A DNA stretch of 20,813 bases from contig CAMZAI010000020.1 of NCBI GenBank assembly GCA_947304065.1, positions 1-20,813 of the forward strand, written 5' to 3'. The notes under the pieces are model-generated. The model did no database searches and was not told where the DNA came from. It saw nothing but the letters and a program-made list of their open reading frames with translations. The translations under genes were made by a program, and so were the position numbers. Every line of letters starts with the position of its first letter. The stretch's first letter is position 1. Below, in pieces: positions 12,413 to 19,850 of the stretch. Origin of the DNA: an uncultured Clostridia bacterium (GTDB taxonomy: Bacteria > Bacillota > Clostridia > Lachnospirales > Lachnospiraceae).

Positions 12413-13375
12413 ATGAACGATGTACTGGTTAAACTGGGTAAGATCGGTATTGTACCCGTTATTGCCCTGGATGACGCCAAAGACGCGCTTCCTCTCGGAA
12501 AAGCGCTGCTGGCGGGAGGTATCGCGTGTGCGGAGGTTACATTCAGGACCGCGGCTGCGGAAGATGTTATCAGGACTCTCACAAAGGAGCTGCCCGAGAT
12601 GCTTACGGGTGCCGGAACCGTGCTCACGACAGAGCAGGTGGACCGCGCGGTTGCTGCCGGTGCGAAGTTCATCGTCAGCCCCGGACTTAATCCCAAGGTT
12701 GTGGAATATTGCGTAAACAAGGGCATCCCCGTAACTCCCGGCTGCTCTTCGCCTTCGGACATCGAGGTCGCTCTCGAGTACGGTCTTGACGTAGTTAAGT
12801 TCTTCCCCGCAGAGGCGGCAGGCGGCATCGCAATGATCAAGGCGATGAGCGCGCCTTACAGCGGCGTGAAGTTCATGCCCACCGGCGGAATCAATTCAGG
12901 CAATATCAACAATTACCTTTCGTTCAATAAGGTTCTCGCGTGCGGCGGCAGCTGGATGGTAGACAAGAAGCTCGTTGCTGCGGGCAACTTCGCAGAGATC
13001 GAGAGACTCTCGAGAGAGGCTGTCGAGACGATCCTCGGCTTCGAGGTAGCTCATGTCGGAGTTAATCTGGAGAACGGCGACGAGGCGTCAGCTGCGGCTG
13101 ACAGATACGCGCAGATCTTCGGTTTCGCGCGCAAGGACGGCAACAGCTCAATCTTCGCGGGCAGCGGCGTAGAACTGATGAAGTCAAAGTATCTCGGAAC
13201 GATGGGCCACATCGCGATCAGGACCAATTCGGTTGAGCGCGCGATGTATCACCTCGAGCAGCGCGGTGCGAAGTTCAATCCCGATTCGGCAAAGAAGGAC
13301 GAGAAGGGCAATATTAAGGCCATCTATCTTGACGAGGAATTCGGCGGATTCGCGGTACATTTAGTTCAGAAGTAA
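12413..13375 (+). CDS. KDPG aldolase fused to a C-terminal glyoxalase-like (VOC) domain
   Basis: Residues 1-210 are a class I 2-keto-3-deoxy-6-phosphogluconate aldolase, which splits KDPG into pyruvate and glyceraldehyde 3-phosphate. Visible motifs are EVTFRT (Glu41 and Arg45), TGAGTVLT, SPGLNP, TPGCSSPSDIEVALE, the Schiff-base Lys129 in VVKFFPAE, and MPTGGI. Residues about 211-320 form a vicinal-oxygen-chelate/glyoxalase-like module (VAHVGVNLENGDEASAAADRYAQIFGF, MGHIAIRTNSVERAMYHLEQRG, FGGFAVHLVQK). Bacterial KDPG aldolases are usually about 200-215 aa. The start at 12413 follows AAGGAGG (12398-12404). An ATG at 12374 lies in the operator and has no binding site. First gene of the operon with kdgK and uxaC. 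The role of the extra domain is unknown. Confidence 0.93.
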   Translation: MNDVLVKLGKIGIVPVIALDDAKDALPLGKALLAGGIACAEVTFRTAAAEDVIRTLTKELPEMLTGAGTVLTTEQVDRAVAAGAKFIVSPGLNPKVVEYCVNKGIPVTPGCSSPSDIEVALEYGLDVVKFFPAEAAGGIAMIKAMSAPYSGVKFMPTGGINSGNINNYLSFNKVLACGGSWMVDKKLVAAGNFAEIERLSREAVETILGFEVAHVGVNLENGDEASAAADRYAQIFGFARKDGNSSIFAGSGVELMKSKYLGTMGHIAIRTNSVERAMYHLEQRGAKFNPDSAKKDEKGNIKAIYLDEEFGGFAVHLVQK

Positions 13376-13387
13376 GGAGGACATATA

Positions 13388-14410
13388 ATGAAAAGAGTAG
13401 TTACATTCGGCGAGATCATGTTAAGACTCGCACCCGAAGGATATTATCGTTTTGTTCAGGCCGACACCTACGGCGCTACCTACGGCGGCGGTGAGGCCAA
13501 TGTTGCGGTATCCCTTGCCAATTTCGGCGTGGACGCTGCATTTGTCACAAAGCTCCCGAAGCATGAGATCGGTCAGGCAGGAATCAATTCGCTTAGGAGA
13601 TTCGGCGTTGATACGGACGACATCGTACGCGGCGGCGACAGGGTAGGCATTTACTTCCTTGAGAAGGGCGCCAGCCAGAGACCTTCGAAGGTTATCTACG
13701 ACCGCGCAGGCTCGTCGATCGCGACCGCATCTCCTGACGATTTCGACTGGGACGACATTTTCGAGGGAACCGACTGGTTCCATTTCACAGGCATTACTCC
13801 CGCTCTCTCCGATAACTGCGCACAGCTCTGCCTCGCAGCCTGCAAGGCGGCAAAGGCTAAGGGCGTGACCATCAGCTGCGACCTCAACTACCGCAACAAG
13901 CTCTGGAGCAAGGAGAAGGCCGGCAAGGTCATGGGTGAGCTCATGCAGTACGTTGATGTATGCATCGCGAACGAGCAGGACGCAGACGACGTATTCGGCA
14001 TTAAGGCATCTAACACCGACGTTACGACCGGTAAGGTAAACCACGAGGGCTACAAGGACGTTGCGAAGCAGCTCGCTGACCGCTTCGGCTTCAAGAAGGT
14101 TGCCATCACCCTTCGCGGTTCCATTTCCGCGAATGACAATGACTGGGCTGCAATGCTCTACGACGGAAGCGACTACTACTTCAGCAAGACCTACCGCATT
14201 CACATCGTTGACCGCGTAGGCGGAGGAGATTCGTTCGGCGCAGGCCTCATTTACGCGTGCCTGAACGATTACAGCGCGCAGGACACCATCGAGTTTGCCG
14301 TTGCCGCTAGCTGCTTAAAGCACAGCATTGAGGGCGATTTCAATATGGTAAGCGTTGACGAGGTTAAGAAGCTCGCGGGCGGAGACGGCTCGGGAAGAGT
14401 TCAGAGATAA
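13388..14410 (+). CDS. kdgK: 2-keto-3-deoxygluconate kinase (PfkB family)
   Basis: It phosphorylates 2-keto-3-deoxygluconate to KDPG, the substrate of the preceding aldolase. The 340-aa protein has the ribokinase/PfkB pattern: N-terminal TFGEIMLRLAPEG and YGGGEANVAVSLANFG, a central SCDLNYRNKLWS, and the C-terminal signature DRVGGGDSFGAGLIYA with catalytic Asp281 and the anion hole. The N-terminal GEIMLRL and ARFxQ-like RFVQADTYGATYGGGEANVA are typical of KDG kinases. The stop codon of the aldolase gene overlaps this gene's AAGGAGG site and the gap is 12 bp, indicating tight co-transcription and possibly coupled translation. PfkB specificities are hard to read from sequence, but the operon makes KDG kinase much the best choice. 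Confidence 0.93.
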   Translation: MKRVVTFGEIMLRLAPEGYYRFVQADTYGATYGGGEANVAVSLANFGVDAAFVTKLPKHEIGQAGINSLRRFGVDTDDIVRGGDRVGIYFLEKGASQRPSKVIYDRAGSSIATASPDDFDWDDIFEGTDWFHFTGITPALSDNCAQLCLAACKAAKAKGVTISCDLNYRNKLWSKEKAGKVMGELMQYVDVCIANEQDADDVFGIKASNTDVTTGKVNHEGYKDVAKQLADRFGFKKVAITLRGSISANDNDWAAMLYDGSDYYFSKTYRIHIVDRVGGGDSFGAGLIYACLNDYSAQDTIEFAVAASCLKHSIEGDFNMVSVDEVKKLAGGDGSGRVQR

Positions 14411-14428
14411 GATTGAGGGAGATTACTT

Positions 14429-15832
14429 ATGGCAAAAGCATTCATGGACAAGGATTTCATTCTGAACAGTGAAACTGCGAAGATCCTTTATCACAACTAT
14501 GCGGCGAAGATGCCGATCATCGATTACCACTGCCACTTGAGCCCCAAGGAGATCTGGGAGGACAGGAGATTTAAGAATATCACGGAAGTATGGCTCGGAG
14601 GCGACCACTACAAATGGCGCCTGATGCGCGCTAACGGCGTGGAAGAGAAGTACGTGACGGGCGATGCTCCGGACAAGGAGAAGTTCTTCAAATTCGCGGA
14701 GACGCTTGAGAAGTGCATCGGCAATCCCGTGCACCAGTGGAGCCACTTAGAGCTTCGCAGCTTCTTCGGATATCAGGGCGCGTTAAACAGCAAGACCGCC
14801 GAGGAAGTCTGGAACCTCTGCAACGCGAAGCTCGCAGAGCCCGCATTTTCGGCGCGCGGACTTATGAAGATGTCAAATGTTAAGCTCGTATGCACGACAG
14901 ACGATCCGGTGGATTCGCTCGAGTATCACGAGAAGATCAAGGCTGATGCAAGCTTTGACATCACCGTGCTTCCCGCATGGCGTCCCGACAAGGTCGTTAA
15001 TATCGAGAAGCCCGATTTCGCGGCTTATGTAAAGAAGCTGGGAGAGGCAGCAGGCGTCGAGATCGCATGCCTGAACTGCGTAAAGAAAGCGCTGAAGAAG
15101 AGACTTGATTTCTTCGCGGACCACGGCTGCAAGCTTGCGGACCACGGAATCGAGTACGCTCCCTGCGTTCCCACATCCTTTGAGATCGCCAATGCGATCT
15201 TTAAGAAGGCTTACGCGGGCGAGGCTGTTACCGCTGAGGAGATCGCACAGTACAAGACATATATCCTCGGATTCTTCGGTGAAGAGTACGCTGAGCGCGG
15301 CTGGACGATGCAGCTGCATTACGGCTGCAAGCGCAACAATAACTCCAGGATGTTCGCAAAGCTCGGTCCCGATACCGGTTACGACTGCATCTTAAACGGC
15401 GCTCCCGGACCTCAGCTGGCTGATTTCCTCGATATGCTCGACAAAGAGGATAAACTTCCGAAGACCATCATTTACAGCCTCGATCCGAACGACAACGCGG
15501 TGATCGAGACGATCATGGGCTGCTTCCAGGATTCCGCAGCTGTAGGAAAACTGCAGCACGGCTCTGCATGGTGGTTCAACGATCACAAGGACGGCATGGA
15601 AGCACAGATGAAGTCGCTCGCGAATGAGGGCGTGCTCGGCAATTTCATCGGAATGCTGACCGACTCGAGAAGCTTCCTTTCGTACCCCAGACACGAGTAT
15701 TTCCGCCGCATCATGTGCAACCTGATCGCAGGCTTCGTGGAGAACGGAGAATATCCGTGGGACGAGGAACTGCTGGGTAAGATGGTGCAGGATATCTCCT
15801 ACAATAATGCGGAGAGATACTTTGCTTTCTGA
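14429..15832 (+). CDS. uxaC: Uronate isomerase (glucuronate/galacturonate isomerase)
   Basis: The 467-aa protein interconverts D-glucuronate with D-fructuronate and D-galacturonate with D-tagaturonate, the entry step of the isomerase pathway. Family hallmarks are MDKDFILNSETAKILYHNYA, the amidohydrolase-type metal site IIDYHCHLSPKEI (His34, His36), HYKWRLMRANG, NPVHQWSHLELRSFFG, TTDDPVDSLEYH, WTMQLHYGCKRNNN and the C-terminal GMLTDSRSFLSYPRHEYFRR. The length is normal. AGGGAG precedes the ATG, and the gap from kdgK is 18 bp. It is the last gene of the operon, followed by a bidirectional terminator. The reductase (UxaB/UxuB) and dehydratase (UxaA/UxuA) steps that link it to KDG are not encoded in this window. 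Confidence 0.97.
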   Translation: MAKAFMDKDFILNSETAKILYHNYAAKMPIIDYHCHLSPKEIWEDRRFKNITEVWLGGDHYKWRLMRANGVEEKYVTGDAPDKEKFFKFAETLEKCIGNPVHQWSHLELRSFFGYQGALNSKTAEEVWNLCNAKLAEPAFSARGLMKMSNVKLVCTTDDPVDSLEYHEKIKADASFDITVLPAWRPDKVVNIEKPDFAAYVKKLGEAAGVEIACLNCVKKALKKRLDFFADHGCKLADHGIEYAPCVPTSFEIANAIFKKAYAGEAVTAEEIAQYKTYILGFFGEEYAERGWTMQLHYGCKRNNNSRMFAKLGPDTGYDCILNGAPGPQLADFLDMLDKEDKLPKTIIYSLDPNDNAVIETIMGCFQDSAAVGKLQHGSAWWFNDHKDGMEAQMKSLANEGVLGNFIGMLTDSRSFLSYPRHEYFRRIMCNLIAGFVENGEYPWDEELLGKMVQDISYNNAERYFAF

Positions 15833-15845
15833 AAGAAATAAAAAC

Positions 15846-15878
15846 AAAAGGCGCGGACTGCAATAAGCCCGCGCTTTT
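15846..15878. terminator. Bidirectional terminator between uxaC and the GntR gene
   Basis: GCGCGG and CCGCGC form a GC-rich stem flanked by AAAAG on one side and TTTTCTTTT on the other, so either strand presents a hairpin followed by T residues. It sits between two convergent genes, 13 bp after the uxaC stop. Confidence 0.85.
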
Positions 15879-15884
15879 CTTTTA

Positions 15885-16541
15885 TCAGGTCTTTCCTTTG
15901 AAATTATCGAATGCGTTTTGGATATGTTCTGTCATGAGCTCCTCCGCCAGCGCCGGATCGTGTGCTTTTATGGCTTCCATGATGCCGCGGTGCTCCTCGA
16001 TGGACTTCGCGGAGCGTCCCGATACGCCGAGGGAAATGCCTCTTGCGCGGCGGATCTGGTTGTGGAAGCTCTTAAGCATGGAACAGAGGGGGCGGTTGCC
16101 CGAAGCCTCGTAGATGGTGTTGTGGAATTCGGAATCGAAGCGTCTGACATTCTCGGTGTCTGCTTTTTCTGAATAGAACGACTGGAGTTCCACGGCCTGT
16201 TCGAGGCGGTCCAGCTGCTCGTCCGTTATATTTTCTGCCGCGAGTTTTGCGGCAAAGCCGTCCAGTCTTAATCGGATCGCGTAGATATCGTCTATATCCT
16301 TCTGCGAGACGCCTACGACCACGGCACCTTTATTCTGGATATTCTTCACAAGCCCTTCCAGTTCGAGCTGCGTAAGGGCTTCTCTTATGGGCGTACGGCT
16401 GACGCCGAGCTCCTTTGTGAGCCGGAGCTCGTTCAGTGTATCGCCTTCTTTGTATTCGCCGTTGATTATGGCCTGCTCGAGCGCTTCAAAGACGCGGACC
16501 CGAAGAGACCCGGACGAATTGTCGGAAGTCAGGGAGGTCAT
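15885..16541 (-). CDS. GntR-family regulator with FCD effector domain
   Basis: A 218-aa FadR-subfamily regulator. The winged helix (residues about 12-75) shows LRVRVFEALEQAIINGEYKEGDTLNELRLTKELGVSRTPIREALTQLELEGLV. The FCD domain (about 85-210) shows the metal-binding histidine pattern DSEFHNTIY, EEHRGIMEAI and MTEHIQNA, so it probably binds a small carboxylate through a metal. The gene begins 11 bp after the stop of the Re-citrate/isopropylmalate synthase-like gene, and its AAGGAG site overlaps that stop codon, so the two form one operon. It most likely regulates its own operon through the GTATAC palindromes at 18012-18036. The effector is unknown; an organic acid related to the enzyme's substrate or product is a reasonable inference. 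Confidence 0.93.
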   Translation of the reverse strand: MTSLTSDNSSGSLRVRVFEALEQAIINGEYKEGDTLNELRLTKELGVSRTPIREALTQLELEGLVKNIQNKGAVVVGVSQKDIDDIYAIRLRLDGFAAKLAAENITDEQLDRLEQAVELQSFYSEKADTENVRRFDSEFHNTIYEASGNRPLCSMLKSFHNQIRRARGISLGVSGRSAKSIEEHRGIMEAIKAHDPALAEELMTEHIQNAFDNFKGKT

Positions 16542-16552
16542 ACGGGTTCTCC

Positions 16553-17962
16553 TTATTTGATATCGATGCCGGAGGCGATCAGTTCATCCTTGTACAGCTC
16601 GATCTGTGCGATCATCTCGGGATCGGAGATGAGGGTTACACGGCCTTCTTCGTATTCCTTGTCAACCCACGCCTTGATCTTCTCAACAACGGGATGCTTC
16701 TTGCTGATGGCCTTGTCAAAGCTTAAGTGGTAACGGTTGTTGATCCAGCATGCGATGCCCGCAAGACCGGAAGTATTCGTAACGGAAACGGACGCGGGAC
16801 GGCCGAGGATCTTCTCGGTATCGAAGATATTGTAAATCTCCTCGTCCTTGAGCATGCCGTCGGCGTGGATGCCGGCACGGGTAAGGTTGAAGTTGCGGCC
16901 TACGAAAGGAGTCATCGGAGGCAGGTCGTAGCCGGTTTCGTTGACGATATAGTCCGCGATCTCGGTGATAACGTGAGGATCCATGCCGTTAAAGTTGCCG
17001 CGCAGCGACGCGTACTCCATGACCATGGCCTCGACGGGAACATTGCCCGTACGCTCGCCGATGCCAAGCAGTGAGCAGTTAACGGCGCCGCAGCCGTACA
17101 TCCAGGCTGTGGTCGCATTTACGACGCCCTTGTAGAAATCGTTATGGCCGTGCCACTCGAGCATGTCGCTGGGGAAGCCGGCGTAGTGCTTGAGACCGTA
17201 GATGATACCCGAAACGGAACGGGGCAGCGAAACGCCCGCGTAGGGGATGCCGTAGCCCATCGTATCGCAGGCACGGATCTTGATCGGGATGCCGCTCTCA
17301 TCGGAAAGCTTGCGAAGTTCGGTCGCGAACGGGATAACGAAGCCGTAGAAATCCGCACGGGTCAGATCCTCGAAATGGCATCTCGGACGAAGTCCGGCCT
17401 CGATGCATTCCTTCACGATGCCCATGTATTTGTCGAGAGCCTGCTGACGCGTAAGGCCCATCTTGTTGAAAATATGATAGTCGGAGCAGGAAACGAGCAC
17501 GCCGGTCTCCTTGATGCCGAGATCCTTTGCCAATTCGAAGTCCTGCTTCGAAGCGCGGATCCAGGTCGTGATCTCCGGGAATTCATAGCCGAGCTCCATG
17601 CACTGTACGGCCGCGTCGCGGTCCTTTTTTGAGTATACGAAGAACTCCGTCTGACGGATCATGCCCTTAGGGCCGCCGAGGCGGTGCAGCATTTTATAAA
17701 TATTAACCATCTGCTCGGTCGTATACGGAGTACGGGACTGCTGGCCGTCACGGAAGCTCGTGTCCGTGATGAAAATATCCTCGGGCATGTCGGCCGGAAC
17801 CTTACGGTAGTTGAACGCGATCTTCGGAACCTCCGTATAGGGGTAAATTTCGCGGAAAAGCTCAGGCTCCGGGATATCCTGCAGCTGATATGAATAAGGA
17901 TCCTGCTCCAGCAGATGAGTGTTGGGGTTTAAGATCAAAGAGCTTACGCGTGAATGAACCAT
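16553..17962 (-). CDS. DRE-TIM acyltransferase, probable Re-citrate synthase (2-isopropylmalate synthase-like)
   Basis: A 469-aa member of the 2-isopropylmalate/homocitrate synthase superfamily, which condenses acetyl-CoA with a 2-oxo acid on a metal-binding TIM barrel. The catalytic motif is ITDTSFRDGQQSRTPYT. Further motifs are PRCHFEDLTRADFYGFVIPF, KIRACDTMGYGIPY and the metal-binding LEWHGHNDFYKGVVNATTAWMYG. The C-terminal part (RNFNLTRAGIHADGMLKDEEIYNIFDTEKILGRP) is the communication region. The leucine-binding LeuA regulatory domain of about 120 aa is missing. That, and the FRDGQQ-x-x-x-PYT plus GGPKGMIRQTEFF features, point to the clostridial Re-citrate synthase branch rather than true LeuA; this rests on recalled family resemblance. 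The start at 17962 follows AGGAGG. An upstream start (18022) would lie on the promoter and operator. Confidence 0.85.
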   Translation of the reverse strand: MVHSRVSSLILNPNTHLLEQDPYSYQLQDIPEPELFREIYPYTEVPKIAFNYRKVPADMPEDIFITDTSFRDGQQSRTPYTTEQMVNIYKMLHRLGGPKGMIRQTEFFVYSKKDRDAAVQCMELGYEFPEITTWIRASKQDFELAKDLGIKETGVLVSCSDYHIFNKMGLTRQQALDKYMGIVKECIEAGLRPRCHFEDLTRADFYGFVIPFATELRKLSDESGIPIKIRACDTMGYGIPYAGVSLPRSVSGIIYGLKHYAGFPSDMLEWHGHNDFYKGVVNATTAWMYGCGAVNCSLLGIGERTGNVPVEAMVMEYASLRGNFNGMDPHVITEIADYIVNETGYDLPPMTPFVGRNFNLTRAGIHADGMLKDEEIYNIFDTEKILGRPASVSVTNTSGLAGIACWINNRYHLSFDKAISKKHPVVEKIKAWVDKEYEEGRVTLISDPEMIAQIELYKDELIASGIDIK

Positions 17963-18011
17963 GATAGTCGACCTCCTGTCCGATGTTAAATAAATATACA
18001 TTTGATCTGTT

Positions 18012-18036
18012 ATTGTATACAATAATACAGGTATAC
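18012..18036 (-). promoter_or_regulatory. Candidate GntR operator: two GTATAC palindromes
   Basis: A perfect 12-bp palindrome ATTGTATACAAT (18012-18023) and a second GTATAC (18031-18036) lie 16 bp apart. One overlaps the -10 box and the other lies in the spacer of the leftward promoter. TTGTATACAA fits the TnGTnnnACnA pattern of FadR/FCD-type regulators, and such a regulator is encoded in the operon. Confidence 0.65.
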
Positions 18037-18047
18037 GATTTTGTCAA
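18019..18047 (-). promoter_or_regulatory. Promoter of the Re-citrate synthase-like/GntR operon
   Basis: On the minus strand: a perfect TTGACA (18047-18042), 17 bp, TATTGT (18024-18019). The leader to the ATG at 17962 is about 50 nt. Confidence 0.7.
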
Positions 18048-18131
18048 TGTAATTTGCTAAAGTGAGAAAATACTGTCTTTTTTGGCCAAAAGGGTTTATA
18101 CTAACGTTATAGCAGATAAATGACAGAAAAG

Positions 18132-18149
18132 CGCTCCCGGCGCCGGGAG
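18132..18149. repeat. Perfect 18-bp GC-rich palindrome upstream of the Sua5 gene
   Basis: GCTCCCGGCGCCGGGAGC is self-complementary end to end. It lies 28 bp before the Sua5 start codon and has no T run, so it is not a normal terminator. In the leader RNA it would form a tight hairpin or a dimer. Confidence 0.6.
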
Positions 18150-18177
18150 CATGCATTGGAAAAAGGCAGTGACATAT

Positions 18178-19293
18178 ATGGAAACTTTGATAAAAAAGAT
18201 CGATGCCGAAAATATGACATCGGAAGATTTCGCGGAAGCGGTCGCCTTCTTACGCGGAGGGCAGCTTGTGGCTTTCCCGACCGAGACGGTTTACGGACTC
18301 GGAGGAGACGCATTTGACCCGACCGCATCGGCGAGGATATATGCGGCAAAGGGACGCCCCTCGGACAATCCGCTGATAGTTCATATAGCGGATATCGCGG
18401 AGCTTGCAAAGCTGTGCGAGGATGTACCCGAAGAGGCTTATGCGCTTGCGGAGAAGTTCTGGCCCGGTCCGCTCACGATGATCATGAAAAAGGCGGACTG
18501 TATCCCGAAGGAGACGACGGGAGGACTTTCCACGGTAGCGATCAGGATGCCCTCGCACCCGATCGCGAGAAGGCTCATACAGGAAGCGGGACTTCCGATA
18601 GCGGCGCCCTCGGCGAACGCATCGGGCAGGCCCAGCACGACGAAGGCGGAGCATGTTATCGAGGACCTGGACGGCAGGATTGAGATGATCATCGACGGAG
18701 GCTCGTCGGATATCGGACTTGAAAGCACGATCGTAGATCTGACCGTGAAGCCTGTTCAGATATTAAGGCCCGGCTATATCACAATAGAGATGCTCAAAGA
18801 GGTCATCCCGGATATCGTCTATGACAAGGCGGTCTTAAAGCGCGAGAGGAACGATTCGATAGTTGCGCGTGCTCCCGGCATGAAATACAGGCATTACGCG
18901 CCGAAGGGCGAGCTCGTGATCTTTGAGGGCGAACCTGAGAACGTTATGAACGCTGTGCTGAAAGCGACCGAAGAGAAGCTTTCGCAGGGCTATATCGTAG
19001 GAATCTTAGCCAGCGAGGAATTCGCGGGCGATTACGTGTCGAGGATCAGCAAAAACTGGCCCGTGCTCGGAGCGGGAGTGAACGGCAGAGGAGAGCCGTT
19101 CGCACTGATCGAGGTCGTAGGATCGCGCGACAACGAAGAAACGATCGCGGCGAACCTGTTCGACAAGCTCAGGGATTTTGACGCGAAGGGGATACCGTAC
19201 ATTTTCGGAGAATGCTTCCCCGGAGACAATCTGGGAGCGGCTATTATGAACCGGCTTGTGAAAGCGGCGGGGTATCATATCGAGAAAGTGTGA
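18178..19293 (+). CDS. L-threonylcarbamoyladenylate synthase, Sua5 type
   Basis: It makes threonylcarbamoyl-AMP from threonine, bicarbonate and ATP, the first step of the t6A37 tRNA modification. The 371-aa protein has the long Sua5 architecture: an N-terminal YrdC domain (about 10-205) with GGQLVAFPTETVYGLGGDAFD, IYAAKGRPSDNPLIVHI, FWPGPLTMIM, STVAIRMPSHPIARRL and AAPSANASGRPSTT, then the Sua5 linker RAPGMKYRHYAPKGEL and a C-terminal Rossmann-like domain (GYIVGILASEE, FALIEVVGSRDNEETIAANLFDKLRDFDAKG). The start at 18178 is preceded by AAAAAGG at about eleven bases. An ATG at 18151 sits right against the palindrome with no useful spacing. rpiB follows 84 bp later on the same strand, so the two may be co-transcribed. 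Confidence 0.95.
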   Translation: METLIKKIDAENMTSEDFAEAVAFLRGGQLVAFPTETVYGLGGDAFDPTASARIYAAKGRPSDNPLIVHIADIAELAKLCEDVPEEAYALAEKFWPGPLTMIMKKADCIPKETTGGLSTVAIRMPSHPIARRLIQEAGLPIAAPSANASGRPSTTKAEHVIEDLDGRIEMIIDGGSSDIGLESTIVDLTVKPVQILRPGYITIEMLKEVIPDIVYDKAVLKRERNDSIVARAPGMKYRHYAPKGELVIFEGEPENVMNAVLKATEEKLSQGYIVGILASEEFAGDYVSRISKNWPVLGAGVNGRGEPFALIEVVGSRDNEETIAANLFDKLRDFDAKGIPYIFGECFPGDNLGAAIMNRLVKAAGYHIEKV

Positions 19294-19348
19294 ACTATGC
19301 GCGAAGACGGGCCGGTCAGGCGTGAATTCGCGATAGGATAACAAAACA

Positions 19349-19364
19349 TTCTACAACAGTAGAA
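19349..19364. repeat. Inverted repeat TTCTAC-N4-GTAGAA before rpiB
   Basis: A perfect 6-bp inverted repeat with a 4-bp spacer (AACA), 13 bp before the rpiB start codon and just ahead of its CGGAGG site. It could be a small operator or an mRNA hairpin close to the ribosome binding site. Confidence 0.4.
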
Positions 19365-19377
19365 GAACGGAGGTATT

Positions 19378-19803
19378 ATGATAGCAATAGGCAGTGACCA
19401 CGCGGGATACGAATTAAAACAGATCGTGATCCAACACCTCGATGACCTGGGTATCGCATTTAACGACTACGGAACCTACAGCACTATGTCCTGCGATTAT
19501 CCCGATTTTGCGGAAGCGGTGACATCGGCGATCATCAAAGGCCAGGCAGACAAGGGCATCCTGATCTGCGGCACCGGCATAGGAATGTCGATGGCGGCAA
19601 ACAGACATAAGGAGATCAGGGCGGCCCTGTGCGATAACTGCTACAGTGCGAAAGCCACACGCGAGCACAATGACGCGAACGTCCTCTGCATGGGCGCGAG
19701 AGTGCTCGGAGAAGGACTTGCGATACAGATCGTGGATACCTTCCTTGAGACGGAATTCTCAAACGGCGCGAACCATGTGAGAAGAATCTCGAAACTGTCG
19801 TAA
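19378..19803 (+). CDS. rpiB: Ribose-5-phosphate isomerase B
   Basis: It interconverts ribulose 5-phosphate and ribose 5-phosphate in the non-oxidative pentose phosphate pathway. The 141-aa protein matches the RpiB/LacAB family throughout: IAIGSDHAGYELK (Asp7, His8), CDYPDFAE, the active-site loop GILICGTGIGMSMAANR with catalytic Cys64, RAALCDNCYSAKATREHNDANVLCMGARVLG with His97, and the short C-terminal segment ending HVRRISKL. CGGAGG precedes the ATG by six bases. The related LacA/LacB isomerases are less likely because no lactose or tagatose genes are nearby and the protein has the RpiB active-site Cys. Confidence 0.95.
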   Translation: MIAIGSDHAGYELKQIVIQHLDDLGIAFNDYGTYSTMSCDYPDFAEAVTSAIIKGQADKGILICGTGIGMSMAANRHKEIRAALCDNCYSAKATREHNDANVLCMGARVLGEGLAIQIVDTFLETEFSNGANHVRRISKLS

Positions 19804-19812
19804 GAAATTAAA

Positions 19813-19848
19813 ACAGGCAGTACCGTAAAAGTGCTGCCTGTAAATTTT
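19813..19848. terminator. Terminator between rpiB and the convergent DUF402 gene
   Basis: ACAGGCAGTAC (19813-19823) pairs with GTGCTGCCTGT (19831-19841, one T-G), followed by AAATTTTAT. The opposite strand reads into TTTTAATTT, so it may work in both directions. Confidence 0.8.
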
Positions 19849-19850
19849 AT

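Noticed and set aside
13421..14203. Open frame of 260 aa on the minus strand inside kdgK
   Set aside because: kdgK is a clear homologue in the forward frame. The antisense frame shows no recognisable motif or start signal.
8862..19360. The 12-mer TTCTACTGTTGT near the murA promoter and its reverse complement near rpiB
   Set aside because: Shared 12-mers are expected many times by chance in a window of this size, and the inverted repeat is complete only at the rpiB site. I do not claim a shared regulator.
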